Origin: Bimastos eiseni
Taxonomy: Eukaryota; Annelida; Clitellata; Crassiclitellata; Lumbricidae
Length of the DNA: 64,000 bases
Reading direction: 5' to 3'
Assembly: GCA_959347315.1 (NCBI GenBank)
Contig: OY365818.1
Location: 2,496,654-2,560,653 of the forward strand
Shown piece by piece: positions 39,216-64,000 of the stretch. Every line of letters starts with the position of its first letter. Position 1 is the first letter of the stretch. The notes under the pieces were generated by a model, which ran no database searches, was not told the origin of the DNA, and saw only the letters and a program-made list of their open reading frames with translations. The translations under genes were made by a program, and so were the position numbers.

Positions 39216-39819
39216 CCGCCTCATACATCGACTTAATAGTCGTAATAATTGCTGCCCGTCAGCGCAATCGATCGGCCTGCACGACTCGATTTGCCAGGTC
39301 CATTTATTGGTCCTTTAAGACCTATTTAGACCTTTTATGCCTAAACTCATCGCGTATTCACGCAGAACAGGCACACGCCGTCACACAGGTAAAGTAGTAC
39401 AGCAGATGAAGAATGAGAACTAGGTGCAGCGTTGACAAAGCGTTTGATCCACAAAGCATCCTTACAAACCATCAGATCGTTTGGCAATTCTCCCCCTCCA
39501 TATCACCGGGCTAAACACGTTGAATTGTTGTCATGAACGGCTCAAGGTCTCGAGTTAAGGCCTCTATGGTTAGGCCTATAGTTAGAACCTCGTAGGCTTG
39601 ACCTCCCCGAGTTTTTACCTGGCATCGGAACGAGCTGAGAAGTTTAGAGTACAAGGGGATCTAAAGTGACGTTGTCTCCATTCAAATGGGGGAGCGGCGG
39701 TTAAAGACCTCACCCATCAATTCAATGGGAATTGAAAGGGCCGAAGTCAAGAACAAGGACGATATAGAAAAATCTGCGTTAGTTGCCTCAACTCTCAAGT
39801 AGAAGCAATCATAATAACT

Positions 39820-39930
39820 GTTCAGTTAGTTTTTCAGTTAGTTAATTAGTTAGTTAATTGGCTAGTCAGTAAGTCAGTAAGTAAGTCAGTAAGTAAGTAA
39901 GTAAGTCAGTCAGTCAGTCAGTCAGTGGCG
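39820..39930. repeat. (AGTC/AGTA/AGTT)n tetranucleotide repeat
   Basis: A run that changes from GTTA to AAGT to CAGT units, a stepwise-evolving microsatellite. Confidence 0.85.
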
Positions 39931-40339
39931 TTTGATATAGCGCCGGTGTCATGCAACGTGGCATTTATACACGCTGATAATTATTTTTCGACGATTTACA
40001 TTACGCATTTACTCTACAATAGGCTTAGGCTGGACAGGCTGCAAACAGCAGGCTTCGGGTTAGAACAAAAGGTTCGGACCAACGTATGAACAACACAGGT
40101 ATTAATACTTTCTGTTTTTACCGCATTAACGCCGGACATTATAAGCCTACATGAGTTAGATGGTCGGATATCAATTATTTTTTACTACAATAATAGAATA
40201 AATCACCAGACTGGTTAATTATAGAATACATTAAAAGATGCACCGAACTCATTAATCATATAAAAAGTATTTTGTGTTGCTAAGAGCGTATTATTTTGTA
40301 CTTGGTGAAAGCACTTCTCAGTTGCTGGACCTGGCTTTT

Positions 40340-40460
40340 GGAACTTTGTCTCTCCCCTCTCTTACTCTATCTCTCTCGCTCTCTGTCTCTACCTCCCTCT
40401 TTCCCGCGCTGTCTCTCTGTCTCTCTTTGTCTCTTCCTCTCTCCCTCTCTGCCAACACAA
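40340..40460. repeat. (CT)n-rich low complexity
   Basis: CTCTCTCT/CCCT-rich tract. Frames here are artefacts. Confidence 0.85.
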
Positions 40461-40959
40461 AATAAGGGTGGGGTTGGTTCTAATTTAATTTCTGGAAAAC
40501 TAAAGCGCCGCATGCCCCTTTGAACTTTGCAAAGAAGGTATACTGTCAAACTACAGTCATATTGTCCCGTATTTTAATGCAATCTACGCAGTGATATGTT
40601 CTGGCATTTTCGGTCATGTACAATAATGCATGGATTTATAATTGATGATGCAAGCTACAAAACTATATATGGCCTTTATTTATAATTCATGGTGCCAGCG
40701 ATAAAACGCAATCAATTTAGCAACAGTCTGAAAACTAGTTCAGGCGAGCATAGTGCTCAAACGGTGCAAATAAGGGACCTAGTGCGTTCACCGGATGTCA
40801 CAATGAGTCCTACATCAGACTACGAACAATGTCTGAAATACTGCTGCCTACAGCGCTCGCATTGTCAGTATTTACGAGCTCCATCCCAAAGAGAAAGGTG
40901 AATTTATTCAGATTATTGATTTGCAGATACGAAACTAACCATGCGACTCATGCATGACT

Positions 40960-41205
40960 CCACCGTTTCCTATAACGACGGCGTTCAACAATATGGCGCC
41001 CAAACGGTTGGCTCCCGTGCGTCTAATGTTGTTGATAATGGTTGGGCCGGGAACTACTGTCCGTCTAACGTTTTATGAAAATTTTTGTCGATAAATCGGC
41101 ATATTTCAGCCTGCTGGAGCGCCTCTTTGTAATTCTGTGATATTCCTCGTGGTCTTGAACTGTTCTAAGGAGTTGTTCTAGTTTTTTGGGATGATTTTCG
41201 TCCGT
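40960..41205 (+). promoter_or_regulatory. Candidate promoter/5' UTR of the 855-aa gene
   Basis: GC-richer than its surroundings, with CAATATGGCGCCC at 40989-41001 (YY1-like) about 210 bp before the inferred start ATG. A stop in frame with that ATG lies at 41166. Inference from motif and position only. Confidence 0.3.
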
Positions 41206-41210
41206 TTAGA

Positions 41211-53886
<12,676 letters not shown>

Positions 53887-54534
53887 CCAGTGACTGGACA
53901 ACGATGACCACGAATGAGGCGTTGAACCAGTTGAAATACTTGAACATCTAGGCAGGAAATTGGCCAGTATTTGTAAAAAAAAGGTGATTGTCTGCGAATT
54001 CTTTTGTTGAGATCTAAGCCTGTATTTCTTCGATTATCTTTTTCATCGATGTCGTTAATTGTATCACTACAACAAAGGTGGTCACGTTTTTCCCGCTCTG
54101 TGACACTTTCAGAGTAAGTAAGGTCGTGGGATGATATTTTGTGATTACTGTAATGCTGTTGAAGGGACGTTGAATTGTACAGATTACTCACTAATTGTAT
54201 ATTATTTCCAAACATTAAGAAAAACATTCAGAGAGAGATAGTTAAATCGCAAAACAGTGCTTTGCCGAATGTGATACTTTTTTTATAGCTTTTCGGCTGC
54301 GGTTTCAACCGTTATTTTATTTGGACAAAACGAACTGTATTAAATGCCTTGTAAATTTCAATTTACGCTTTCGTTTACGATTATGTTAGTGTCTGTGGTA
54401 AGTTGATAATGACGTCAGGGCTGTCTGAAAAGTAGATTAACTCTTAGATTTCAGTCGATCCATTGTTCCTTGTTGTAGATGAGCAGCTGTACAATGGGCA
54501 GTGATGATGGTTGATTCTACTCTCTGTCCCTGTG

Positions 54535-54954
54535 TCTGTCTCTGTGCTTGTCTGTGTATATATCTGTGTCTGTCTCTGTGCTTGTCTGTGTATATATCTG
54601 TGTCTGTCTCTGTGCTTGTCTGTGTATATATCTGTGTCTGTCTCTGTGCTTGTCTGTGTATATATCTGTGTCTGTCTCTGTGCTTGTCTGTGTATATATC
54701 TGTGTCTGTCTCTGTGCTTGTCTGTGTATATATCTATGTCTGTCTCTGTGCTTGTCTGTGTATATATCTCTGTCTGTCTCTGTGCATGTCTTTGAGTATG
54801 TCTATTTATCTATCTATATATGTCTCTGTGTTTGTCTCTGTGTCTGTGTCTGTCTCTATCTTCCTCTCTGTGTCTCTTTAACTCTGTCTCTGTATCTGTT
54901 CCTCTCTCTCTGTCAGTCTCTGCCTCTGTTTCTGTCTCTGTATTTGTCTGCCTG

Positions 54955-54990
<36 letters not shown>
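54535..54990. repeat. 34-bp minisatellite and TCTG-rich tract
   Basis: Seven or more near-identical 34-bp units (CTGTGTCTGTCTCTGTGC, TTGTCTGTGTATATAT) at 54540-54780. CTCTGTGT-type DNA and a (TA)n run at 54958-54990 follow. Long frames in three phases are artefacts. Confidence 0.95.
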
Positions 54991-54992
<2 letters not shown>

Positions 54993-54999
54993 ACTCTCT

Positions 55000-55400
55000 G
55001 TTTCTTCGTTCAGTAACTGAACAAGTAACTTGCGCTGACAGGCCGTCGCGCTCCTCAATATAATTGTGCCCTAGGCTTGGCTCTGCCCTCAATAGCAATT
55101 CAGACATTTGGACTTTACGGCTGTCACAAATTCTCAACACGAGTTCAATTTGTTGTTATCGAAAAGCTGCTTTATTGTCGCCTTTCTACGATGCATAAAC
55201 GGACGGAACTTTTAGTTTAATTGAAAAAGGTCGTACAGGTCATGCGTGATATATGTACCGACGCTGTTATATGCATCCAATGCAGTGTTATTACGGCTGC
55301 GAAACTAGTGCCTTGTAGGGCTATCGGCGCCCAATACAAACGTCCGATTGGTGATCAATAAAACACAATGACCGCTGATAAGGCAATGAAATCTACCGCC
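55000..55400. other. Unassigned stretch
   Basis: No repeat or coding signal recognised. Confidence 0.35.
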
Positions 55401-55560
55401 ACGTATGGGCGGATCCAGTCTGTAGAGCGGGGAGTACGGCCTTTAGGTGGAGGTTAAGAAAGTCATTCGCTCACAGTTGCTTTGCGTTCGAGCACTTCCG
55501 CACTTTTGAAAGGGGGGGGGGGCAATGTAAGATACAGCTGTAGCCCATTTCTCCTTCTCA
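55400..55560 (+). mobile_element. SINE fragment
   Basis: GAAAGTCATTCGCTCACAGTTGC, GAGCACTTCCGCACTTTTGAA and a G-run correspond to the body of the SINE at 42650. The tRNA head is degraded. Confidence 0.5.
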
Positions 55561-58090
55561 AAACCTGGATTCGCCTCCTATGCCGCTGGAAGGCAAGGAA
55601 CCCAGCTCTTAACTTCAACCGTTATTGACCTTTGCTCCGGAAATTCATTTCTTATTTCGTGATAGATACAGATTGGGGTTTACAGTCTCGACCACGGTTT
55701 ATTTCGAGCGTCTGTATTAAAGTTGGGGTACAAGTTCTATCCCTGTAATTTATGCCGAAAATGCGCCGCCTACGTGGGCTATATTAAGTGTTGACAGAAC
55801 TTTGTTAAGAGTGGAATGTTTTTCTGTGACCCTAAACTGAGTTTTCAACGTGTCAGTGGCTTGACTGTAGTTCGAGTTTCTTGGTCGCTTGTTAGAAGTT
55901 GACTTTTACATTCGGTATTGTTGAATTTGATACGTCAGTGTTTTTAATTCTATGCAGCAGCGTTTCCCAAACTGTGTTCCCCAGGACCCAATAGGGTTCC
56001 GTGAGATGAAGACAAGAGTTTCTTCAACAACTTTCAGTGTGAACAATAAGCTTATAACAGTTGAAAATAAATCATGCGAATGCCTCATGGCAAACTTTTT
56101 GCTTGGCGTATCTGTGTGTAACTTGACATTGAAGAGAATTCATATGCGATTCTCATCGATATTTATGTTGTTATTTATCGAATCTTTTGCACCTCTGAGT
56201 GGATACCTTGAAGGGGCGCTATATCAAATTGACATTGATCGATTGATTGATTGATTGATTGATTAATTGATTGATTGATTAATTGATTGATTGATTAATT
56301 GATCGATTGATTAATTGATTGATTGATTGATTGATTGAATCTTATCTTATTCTCAAGCGTTTGTACCTACTACCGAATATCTTTAGTTTCGGACGGGGGG
56401 TTCCGCCAAAACATTTAAGGTCAAAAGGGCAAAAACAATTGGTAAACGTTGCTATACAGTGTTGATGATTTCCTCAAAAGCGGTATTATTAACATGCCTT
56501 ATTAGTAACTATTGTAGATTGCTGCTGATTAATAAACAGGCCTTTCTCTTCCTCCGCACTACTTGACGTAGCAACAGCTCTGCCTTCTTCTTCTTCCTTT
56601 TGTCTCCTTGGCAATCGGACTCTCGCCTTCCCTGGAAAGCGATATAAGTGCTCGTGAATGAGCTAGTGCCCTGTGCTTGCATCTAGAGTAGCAATATAGA
56701 AATTTGGAGTTTTGCGAGAAATGATATTATTTTTTAATGGATCTTTTAATAATAGCAAAGGCCACGTAGAAAGCTATTTGATCTTGCTGAACTATATATA
56801 TAGCCATCCATGGAGTAGGCTTATCTGGTCCCTTTACGCTGAATATTATTATCGAGAGATTAGAACTGTTTGCCGTTTGTTGATTTTTAGACCCTGCAGA
56901 AAGTGATTTTGTAGATACGCGAATTGAATAATAATGATTTTGAGAATTCTGCAGCCTTATTCTCACGACGAACTGCAAAACGTTATTGGACTTTACTTGA
57001 GAAACTTCTCGTGGTTTTGCTGGATAGTGTTCTGTCCGATTAGTTTATCAGACTTTCAACGTTTGAAATGAATGCGAGAACCGGTAGCAAGGAGGAAAAC
57101 TTTTTTCTCATGGAATTCTCACCGAATTATTCAATGAATCTGAGACATTCTAGAGTTGGGTAGATAGACTCGTACGAATATCAATTTAGCAAAAGTCCAT
57201 GCGTGTATTCGTATATTTTAAGTATTTCATGACTGAAGATATAATCGTTAACTGCTGATGACGTTAATTTCCGCTGAATAATTTCATGATTATGTTGATA
57301 ATGTTCTGCCGTGAATAATCATTTACTGCTGACGATATGTTTTTCTGCACGTGATATTCGACGGATATGAGCCGTTAGACTGTACTCGATCAATGTTGTT
57401 TCGTTGCTGTATTTTGGTGTAATTTCTGTGGACATATTGACCGGTGGACTAGGAACTATTATTTTGCTGCTGATACAACAAGAGATTTGTGGCTTGTTAT
57501 TCAATTGTTTGTTAAAGTTTCATTGGAGTTTTCTAGAAAAGGTGCTATACACATTTATACAGCAACAGAATTGCAAGTTTACCGTGGAACTCAGAACAAT
57601 GATGTGGCAATTTTTTCTTTCTGCTCCAGGAAAAGTTTACTAATGGAACGCTATGGCGATAAGAATTTTTACAAAACGTTCTTATTCGGGTTTCTAGGTC
57701 AACCTGACTATTTTCAGCACACAATTTATTTTATTTTCTGATATTTGGACATGTTTAATTTCAAATAGCAAAATTCGCTGATAATCGATAAAATGACAAC
57801 CGCCATTTGCATTTTGAAGGCTGTGTTAATAATTTATTAATATTAAAATCGGTTGCGTTAGATAGAAAGCCACGGCTCGATTCGGAGGCCTCACTCGGAG
57901 CGCTAGCCAAATTAGGCACTCGCGATCAGGAAGACCTACACGGAGACAATTTCAAGTCCGAGGCTGAGCAGAGCACCCACTGAGGTTAAAATTGAATCCC
58001 AAGCGAAGCCGGGGGTGTGAAGCCAATACCTCGTTTAGTCAAGAAGAAGAAGAGCGAATCCTTATCCTAACCATGTTAAGCAGCCATGGG
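55560..58090. other. AT-rich intergenic DNA
   Basis: (GATT)n run at 56235-56340. 56644-56690 resembles 14420-14470 (GCTCGTGAAT-AGCT-GTGCCCTG). Frames at 57404-57741 are AT-rich and lack homology. Nothing else supportable. Confidence 0.45.
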
Positions 58091-58094
58091 TATA

Positions 58095-58330
58095 GTGTGT
58101 GAGCAACTTCATTTTCTTAACCACTGCATGCGAGGGTGGGTGTACCAGTCCTCCTCCTACCATATATCACCCGACCACTAAGTGAGTGACGTACTGTAAT
58201 CATCATAGCTGAGCTGAGGGGTTGCAGGTGAGGTAGAAATCAGGAAACGAATTTCACCCCGTCGGAGATTTGAACCTGCGACTTCTCGATTGAAAGTTTA
58301 GGACGCTAACCATTGCGCTATCGACAACCA
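58095..58330 (-). mobile_element. tRNA-derived SINE
   Basis: The minus strand starts GGTTGTCGATAGCGCAATGG, with box A TAGCGCAATGG. GGTTCAAATCTCC (box B) follows about 45 nt later. The body includes AAGTTGCTC at the far end; its AACTTCATTTTCTTA block recurs at 16675-16690. The acceptor stem is mismatched, so not a tRNA gene. Confidence 0.6.
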
Positions 58331-60030
58331 AAAGTCTGCTTCTGATTATAACATATTCTTCTTATCGCCAAATGCTTGGCAAGGTTCTTTATATCAATCT
58401 TGAAATAGCGTCAACCCTTTTCCGCGTACATTTTTTTCCTGCGAAACAATAATTGAACTGGAGAAGGAAAGACTGACGCTCCGAAAACACATAGCCAATG
58501 AAGAGGGGAGATATGGAATGGTGGAGGGGCAGCGAGAGGGTTAGGGAGAGGGAGAAAGAGAGAGGGAGATGTGTTCATGTATGTATTTATGTATATTTGT
58601 TTGTATGGCAGTAGGCCTACGTATAATAATGTGCTAGAAAATCGGGCTAAATAAAGTGACAACGCACCCAGCAAATGAGGCCCGATATTGCTTTAAAGAA
58701 ACCCGATGTAAGATCTTGATCTAGAAAATTCTATCTGACGAGTCGAATAAGTTAATGCTACTGAAACAAAAACGGACGAAAAGCATTTGACGCAGTTCTG
58801 TGGTCATTTGTAATCAACTTTGACGAAATATTGCAAAAAAAAATAAATAATTTTCAAGCAAACTACAAAATTAATTATTTCTTAAAAACCTGGAATCTAC
58901 GTTGAAAGGCGCTGGATTGAGTACGAACTAAATAACTTTCAAGCAAACTGTAAATATTTAAACATCTGATCTAAGTCTCTTATGAAAGGCGATGAATAGA
59001 CAACATAGAAACCAGCGCACTATTGTCTATGCGTTGTAAAATTGCTTTCCATGTTCAATGTATGGGACAAATCCGCCCGCGAAGTGTTTGTCCAACGTAT
59101 GCATTAGGGCCTAATACATTTAACAAGATGATATCAAACTGTAAACTAGCAGGGCCGTATGTCTACCGAGGGCGGTGCCAGAGGTGCCGTGGCACAGGGC
59201 GCAAATATAGAAAGGGCGCAAATTTCCGAATGGAATAACTTTAATTATACCATAAATTCGTTATTTCTTGAAGAATGTGGGAGCGCCAGATTAGACCATA
59301 ATGCTAGGCACGGGGAGCAATAATTATAGCTTGGTATGGCCCTGTAAACTAGCATGCAGTCCTTGCGGTTTTGTCTAGAGACATCAGTGATTAACATGGT
59401 TTCTGCTGCTAACAGACATGACCTCCACGGCTTTAAGTCTAACATTGATTTCGATTTTATTAAACTTAAAAGAACTTAAGAAAACTCTAACATCAAAATT
59501 TCAACATTGCACCACACAGGAGGTTCACCGGTATAACGTTTGACGCTAATAATCTTTAGTAATAAATAACGATCTATTATAATAAGCTATAATTATATCT
59601 ACTTATAAATCGATTGTAAGATATAGACTAATTATGCTACACGATAACACCAAAATCAGAAATAAAACACACTCGATCATAGTTCTAGTAAAACCTTAGA
59701 GTTAACGTTTTCTTCAAATGCCAAAACATCAAAGGATTCTGCAGTTTATAAAGTCAAAACAAAGCTTCAATAAATTTCGTTGTAAAATACACGTTCTAAC
59801 GTAACAAAGTCTAACAACTTGGTTTTATATACAAGTGAAAGCCAGCACACAGACGCACACAAGTAGGGCCTATTTGGCCTATACAATCAGTATCGTAACT
59901 GCAAGAACCTGATCGCTACCCTATCGTAATCTCAAACTTTAAACAGCACTCAAACAAGCAAGACGCAGCTTACTCGAGGGACTTATTTATTGGACCAATA
60001 TTCCACATATGGGCCCATGCTTATCCACTC
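58330..60030. other. AT-rich intergenic DNA
   Basis: A GAGAGGG-rich patch lies at 58530-58575. No supportable gene. The frame at 59023-59238 has no recognised family. Confidence 0.4.
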
Positions 60031-60039
60031 ATGCCTCTA

Positions 60040-60450
60040 TTCCGTAATTTGTTCAGTGTTCCGTAACTTGGCCAGTGTTCCGTAACTTGGCCCGTGTTCC
60101 GTAACTTGGCCCGTGTTCCGTTATTTAGCGTTTTATCGACGATTATTATAAACCTAGCCCACATACCTTGATTAGGCATATGCGCCTGTATTTAGACTCA
60201 TGTAGTCCGTAATAAAACCTATATTCTACAATTAGTCCTTTGCAAATGTAATCCGTGATTCGGCCTGTGCTACTGTTATTAGGTCTATGCAGCCCGTAAT
60301 AAGATCCATGTCATGTAATTTGGCGCATCTATTCCGTAATTCACCAAATGCTCCTATATTTAGCACATGTAATCCGTAACAAAAACCTATATTCTGTAAT
60401 CAGGCCGCTTATATAATCCGTGATAATGCTTATATTCTGTGATCAGGCTG
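60040..60450. repeat. 21-bp minisatellite and degenerate descendants
   Basis: 60043-60125 has four near-identical copies of GTGTTCCGTAACTTGGCCC. 60180-60440 carries looser copies with (A/C)ATGTAATCCGTAATAA and CCTATATTCTGTAATC. Confidence 0.8.
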
Positions 60451-61007
60451 ATATTTATTCCTCATTCTCGACTCCAGTGCATAATAGATAGATATCTTCG
60501 CAACCTCTGTCAACTAAAGTTGTAAACCGACTGCTCAGCAACTTTGTCTACCAGCGACACCATCCAGTGGTAGACTCCTGGAGCCACGCTGACTTTACAC
60601 CGACGAATGATAGTTCCAATAGTTCGTTCATTCCGAGCATTTATATAGCGGTCATTTAGAACCTATCAGTAGCGTGGAAAGTCTAAGCTAAAATACTACA
60701 AATATGTGAAAGCTTCAAGCTCTTCGAATAGATACAATGCAAAGGCCTAGGCTATCAGAGCCTAAAACCTAAACAACCTACGCAGACAAAAGACCTAAAA
60801 GACAAGTAAATAACAAAAGCCGATCAAATTATACAAACTGATGCAAAACAATTCAATTCATCGCTATATCACTTGTAAAGCTATCAATGAATCAATAAAT
60901 GAATGAATGAATCAATCAATAAACCAATCAATCAGCTAATCATTCAATCAGTCATATATGTAAACGTGCATACTATACATGCATGCAAAACATTATTGTA
61001 CCACTTA

Positions 61008-61014
<7 letters not shown>

Positions 61015-61050
<36 letters not shown>
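61015..61050. repeat. (TA)n microsatellite
   Basis: Pure TA run. Confidence 0.95.
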
Positions 61051-61052
<2 letters not shown>

Positions 61053-61374
61053 CTATGTATATATGCAACACGCTTGCAGTATTTTTTATATATCAAAAGT
61101 AAATAAAATGCATTTATACACATTGTTTATCTTGTCCGTGCATATCATCAGTTTAAATGCATAAAAATGGCCACAACGGTATTCGCATTCGCCAACAAGA
61201 TTCTCTGACCAGGATCGCAATACGTCTTTCGCAAATGGTTCTCGGCGGAGGACACAAGATGGCCGCCAGGAGCACAATCGGCGGTGGTCACTTGCTGGTC
61301 ACTGTGCAGACGACGCGGTAGCAAAGGCTGACCGCTGCAGTGTACAGCTTGGTGGTCACAGGGCCTTGACCGGC

Positions 61375-62241
61375 TCAAGTGACACGCCGTGTGGCGAGAA
61401 GAGAGAGCAGACCGGGCAACATGAGAAGAGGTGTCGAACCCGAAACGGTGGTGCCGTGGTTGTCTTGGCAATGGTTACGCTGATACTGTGATTGTCCCAC
61501 GTTGGGGCTTTCCACTGTGACAGAAATAGTTGTCGATATGCTAGAATCTGTAGTCGCCAACATAGAGTTATTAGGTGCTAGGTACTTTAAAGGTTAAACG
61601 TACTACGAATGCGAAGAATGTAACATAAACGACCTATACTTTAAAATGGTTGCAACAATAGCACTAGGATGATGATGATGATGATGATGATGAAAAAATT
61701 ATTATTTTTAATATGAAAAGAACAGTTTACTAATAATAACTATTATTGTTATATTAATTGTAAATTTTTATTGATAAGTAATCATGACAAAAGAAATACT
61801 GAATGATTGATTAATTTTAACAATAAATAATAAATTATAACAGGCCAAATTCATCGTAATTAAAACGAAAATTATTACTAATAATTACCAATAGTTAAAA
61901 ATGATCAACAGCAAATAATTCTAATGAAATAAATACTAATATTCACTCCTAATAAAGATAATCAACAGAAAAGAAATTATTATAAGTACAGAAATTAACA
62001 ATGCTAGTTATCTGAGAATGCGCCGTCGCTGTACTACTCACCCGTCTTGTTGTTGAGCAATGTAGGAATGTAGTGGTACCAAAAGGCACATTCACTGATG
62101 CGTGGACCTCGTCCAATGGCCCGCGACCTATCAACGGACTCATCCAGGAACTCTGCGTTCAGCTCGAGGTACTCCTTGAGTGTCGGGCTGTGGACTGGCC
62201 ATTCACCGAGGTTCTTCCCTTCGGGGGTCTGGTTAGGGTCG
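61375..62241 (-). CDS. Cholinesterase, last two exons (5' part outside window)
   Basis: Exon 62241-62042 starts xxC-DPNQTPEGKNLGEWP and ends CAFWYHYIPTLLNNKT|. This matches the end of the acetylcholinesterase catalytic domain (human GDPNEP, WPPY, QACAFWNRFLPKLL), with its Cys before the aromatic pair. Exon 61547-61375 joins in phase 1 and encodes 56 residues: an S/T-rich linker, one Cys (NHCQDN), then SGSTPLLMLPGLLSLLATRR and VT before the stop. The small-residue site plus hydrophobic end resembles a GPI-anchor signal, as in H-type invertebrate acetylcholinesterases, where a Cys near the end links dimers. The protein would be secreted and membrane-tethered, and would hydrolyse choline esters. 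The catalytic Ser-Glu-His exons are not in the window; 62242-64000 shows only repeats. A non-neuronal carboxylesterase is less likely. Confidence 0.88.
61670..61695. repeat. (GAT)n microsatellite
   Basis: Short pure GAT run in the cholinesterase intron. Confidence 0.95.
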
Positions 62242-62639
62242 CTGGAAAGGAAAGGACACGCATAATGGTGAGGGATTGGTAACCGGGGTGTCAGATATAC
62301 ATGTATCTGGAAGCAACTGGAATAGTTTTGGGAATTATTAATGCATTTAGAGACAAACAGGAAAGGTGGCAGGGAAGTGTGGAGGGTTTGGGTGAAGGAT
62401 GGTGGGCATAAGGAGGTTACCGCGAGAGGGTAGTTTGATTGGAATAGGAAGGGGTAATTAAAGGGGCATGGGCTCCAGAGATCCAAGTCGTTGAATATAT
62501 AGAGAGTAGACACAGACAGACAGGATGGGCAGATAAAGAGGAGGGTTAGATAAACTGCAGCTACTGTATACGCAATACACATTGGGACGAAAAACTGGGC
62601 CTGATTTGATCAGGGTAAAAATCGATGCTCAAACATAAA

Positions 62640-62838
62640 TATATATTTTATTGAAGTCTTATAATGCATATTGTGTATTATATATTCAGTTTATCATAAT
62701 AATTATATTATGTCATATATATATATATATATTATAAATATTCAAATATATAAAAAATATAGATGGTCCAGTGTGCTATATCGAAATACCAAAACAAATA
62801 GGGTCTATATTGAACAATATATGACTAAATATAATACA

Positions 62839-62870
<32 letters not shown>

Positions 62871-62880
62871 GGACATATCG
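62640..62880. repeat. AT-rich DNA with (TA)n runs
   Basis: (TA)n runs near 62718-62732 and 62842-62870 in the cholinesterase intron upstream of the exon at 62241. Confidence 0.85.
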
Positions 62881-63009
62881 CTCAATCTGGATGCATGCAG
62901 ATCATTGGAGATGGTTTTGGTCCGATTGGAATGATAAACGATGCTAGACTGCATCATCTCTCGTCTTTGATTCAGTTGCAATCTTATGTCATGGACGACG
63001 AGAATAGAT

Positions 63010-63360
63010 GAAGGAAGCTGGAAAGAGACAGAGAGAGATAGAGACAGAGACAGAGACAAAGACAGACAAAGAGACATACAATGACAGACAGAGACAGAGG
63101 GACAGAGACGGAGACAACGACAGAGACAGAGACCGACAGATAGACAGAGAGTTAGAGAGTCAGGATGGACAGATGAAGAGCAGGTGAGATGCTAGAGGAT
63201 GAATAGGCGGGTTAGACGATGGGAGCAGAAAAGAAACTGGGAGGATAGAGAGAAAGAGGAATAGGAAGAGGAATAGGAAGAGGAATAGGAAGAGGAATAG
63301 GAAGAGGAATAGGAAGAGGAATAGGAAGAGGAATAGGAAGAGGAAGGGGAAGAGAAGAGG
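63010..63360. repeat. GACAGA-rich tract and 12-bp AGGAATAGGAAG array
   Basis: 63025-63170 is (GAGACA)n-like. 63255-63350 holds about eight near-perfect 12-bp units. Confidence 0.95.
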
Positions 63361-63589
63361 AATACGCAAGTATTTCTTCATATATTATTTTATAAATATT
63401 TATTTTATTATTTTATTTATTAAAGTTCATATATTTATATGTTTTATATATATTTATGGCTTGGAAGAAAACTGTAGGACGTCTATAGAAATGTTGATGC
63501 CCCGGAATAAAAATATTGCATTCGACACAGGATAATTTTACGACACACTTGCGACCCGAAGCGCGAAATTTCTAGACTTGCCACGGTCT

Positions 63590-64000
63590 CAAGGGAGAGA
63601 GAGAGAGGGATACCCACAGACAGACAAAGACACAGAGACAAACAGGCGGAAACAGAGAGACGCATACACAGACAGACAGGCGCAGAGACCGAGTCAAACG
63701 GAGGCTAAAGATGCAACATTAATAATAAAACGAGCAGTAAGGGTGCAAACATACACCGAATGATTTCAGACAGAGAGAGAGACAGAAAGACAGACAGACA
63801 GACGGACGGACAGACAGACAGAGAAAGAGACAGAAAGAGACAGAGAAAGAGAGACTGAGAGAGACAGATATACAGACAGAAAGACAGACACATATATAGA
63901 CAGAGAGACAGGCAGACAGACAGATAGACAGACAGACACAATGACAGATAGCTTAATAGACAGACAGCCAGCAAAACAGACAAATCGATAAACAGATCGA
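63590..64000. repeat. (ACAGACAG)n / (GAGA)n tract to window end
   Basis: Purine-rich ACAG/GAGA repeats interrupted by about 60 bp of unique DNA at 63700-63760. Minus-strand frames rich in L/S/C are artefacts. Confidence 0.92.

Noticed and set aside
54501..55063. 126-171 codon Cys/Leu/Ser-rich frames in several phases
   Set aside because: They are created by the 34-bp minisatellite and TCTG tract; three phases are open at once, which is typical of repeats.
58251..58328. Possible tRNA gene on minus
   Set aside because: Boxes A and B fit, but the acceptor stem does not pair and a SINE-like body follows.

Overview
The window is nuclear DNA of an animal, most likely a marine bilaterian invertebrate. 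Five protein-coding genes with GT-AG introns sit in AT-rich, repeat-dense DNA full of microsatellites, private minisatellites, LINE tails and tRNA-derived SINEs. I cannot name the phylum from sequence alone. No tandem bacterial-type genes, rRNA or convincing functional tRNA genes were seen.

Layout. 1-16 kb has no host gene that I recognise: a LINE tail, a hairpin-rich degenerate tandem array (about 2.26-4.76 kb) and at least three diverged copies of a long mosaic repeat (about 1.39-2.03, 6.07-9.01 and 10.37-12.35 kb). The second copy is split by a LINE carrying an RNase H domain. 17.2-25.0 kb (+) holds a complete 11-coding-exon NDRG gene (340 aa). 28.98-33.67 kb (-) holds a complete 8-exon RAB2A gene (212 aa, the same length as human RAB2A). 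34.75-36.80 kb (-) holds a complete, unusually intron-poor PDE9A-type cGMP phosphodiesterase (525 aa, two coding exons). 41.2-53.9 kb (+) holds a nine-exon gene that I assembled from consistent splice phases. It encodes an 855-aa protein I do not recognise, with a long, acidic, repeat-bearing C-terminal exon. 61.4-62.2 kb (-) holds the last two exons of a cholinesterase whose tail looks like a GPI-anchor signal. The rest of that gene lies beyond the right edge.

The genes do not form an operon or an obvious pathway. NDRG is a hydrolase-fold scaffold, RAB2A acts in ER-Golgi and endosomal traffic, PDE9A degrades cGMP and the cholinesterase degrades choline esters. They look like ordinary metazoan neighbours. 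RAB2A and PDE9A lie head to tail on the minus strand with 1.1 kb between coding parts.

The most unusual material is the hairpin-rich array at 2.26-4.76 kb, whose repeated stems show pair-preserving changes, the unrecognised 855-aa protein, and a short mosaic repeat family (about 14 copies) that occurs singly, in tandem and as a fold-back. All exon joins were deduced by eye from reading frame, splice consensus and remembered family sequences; no alignment was run.
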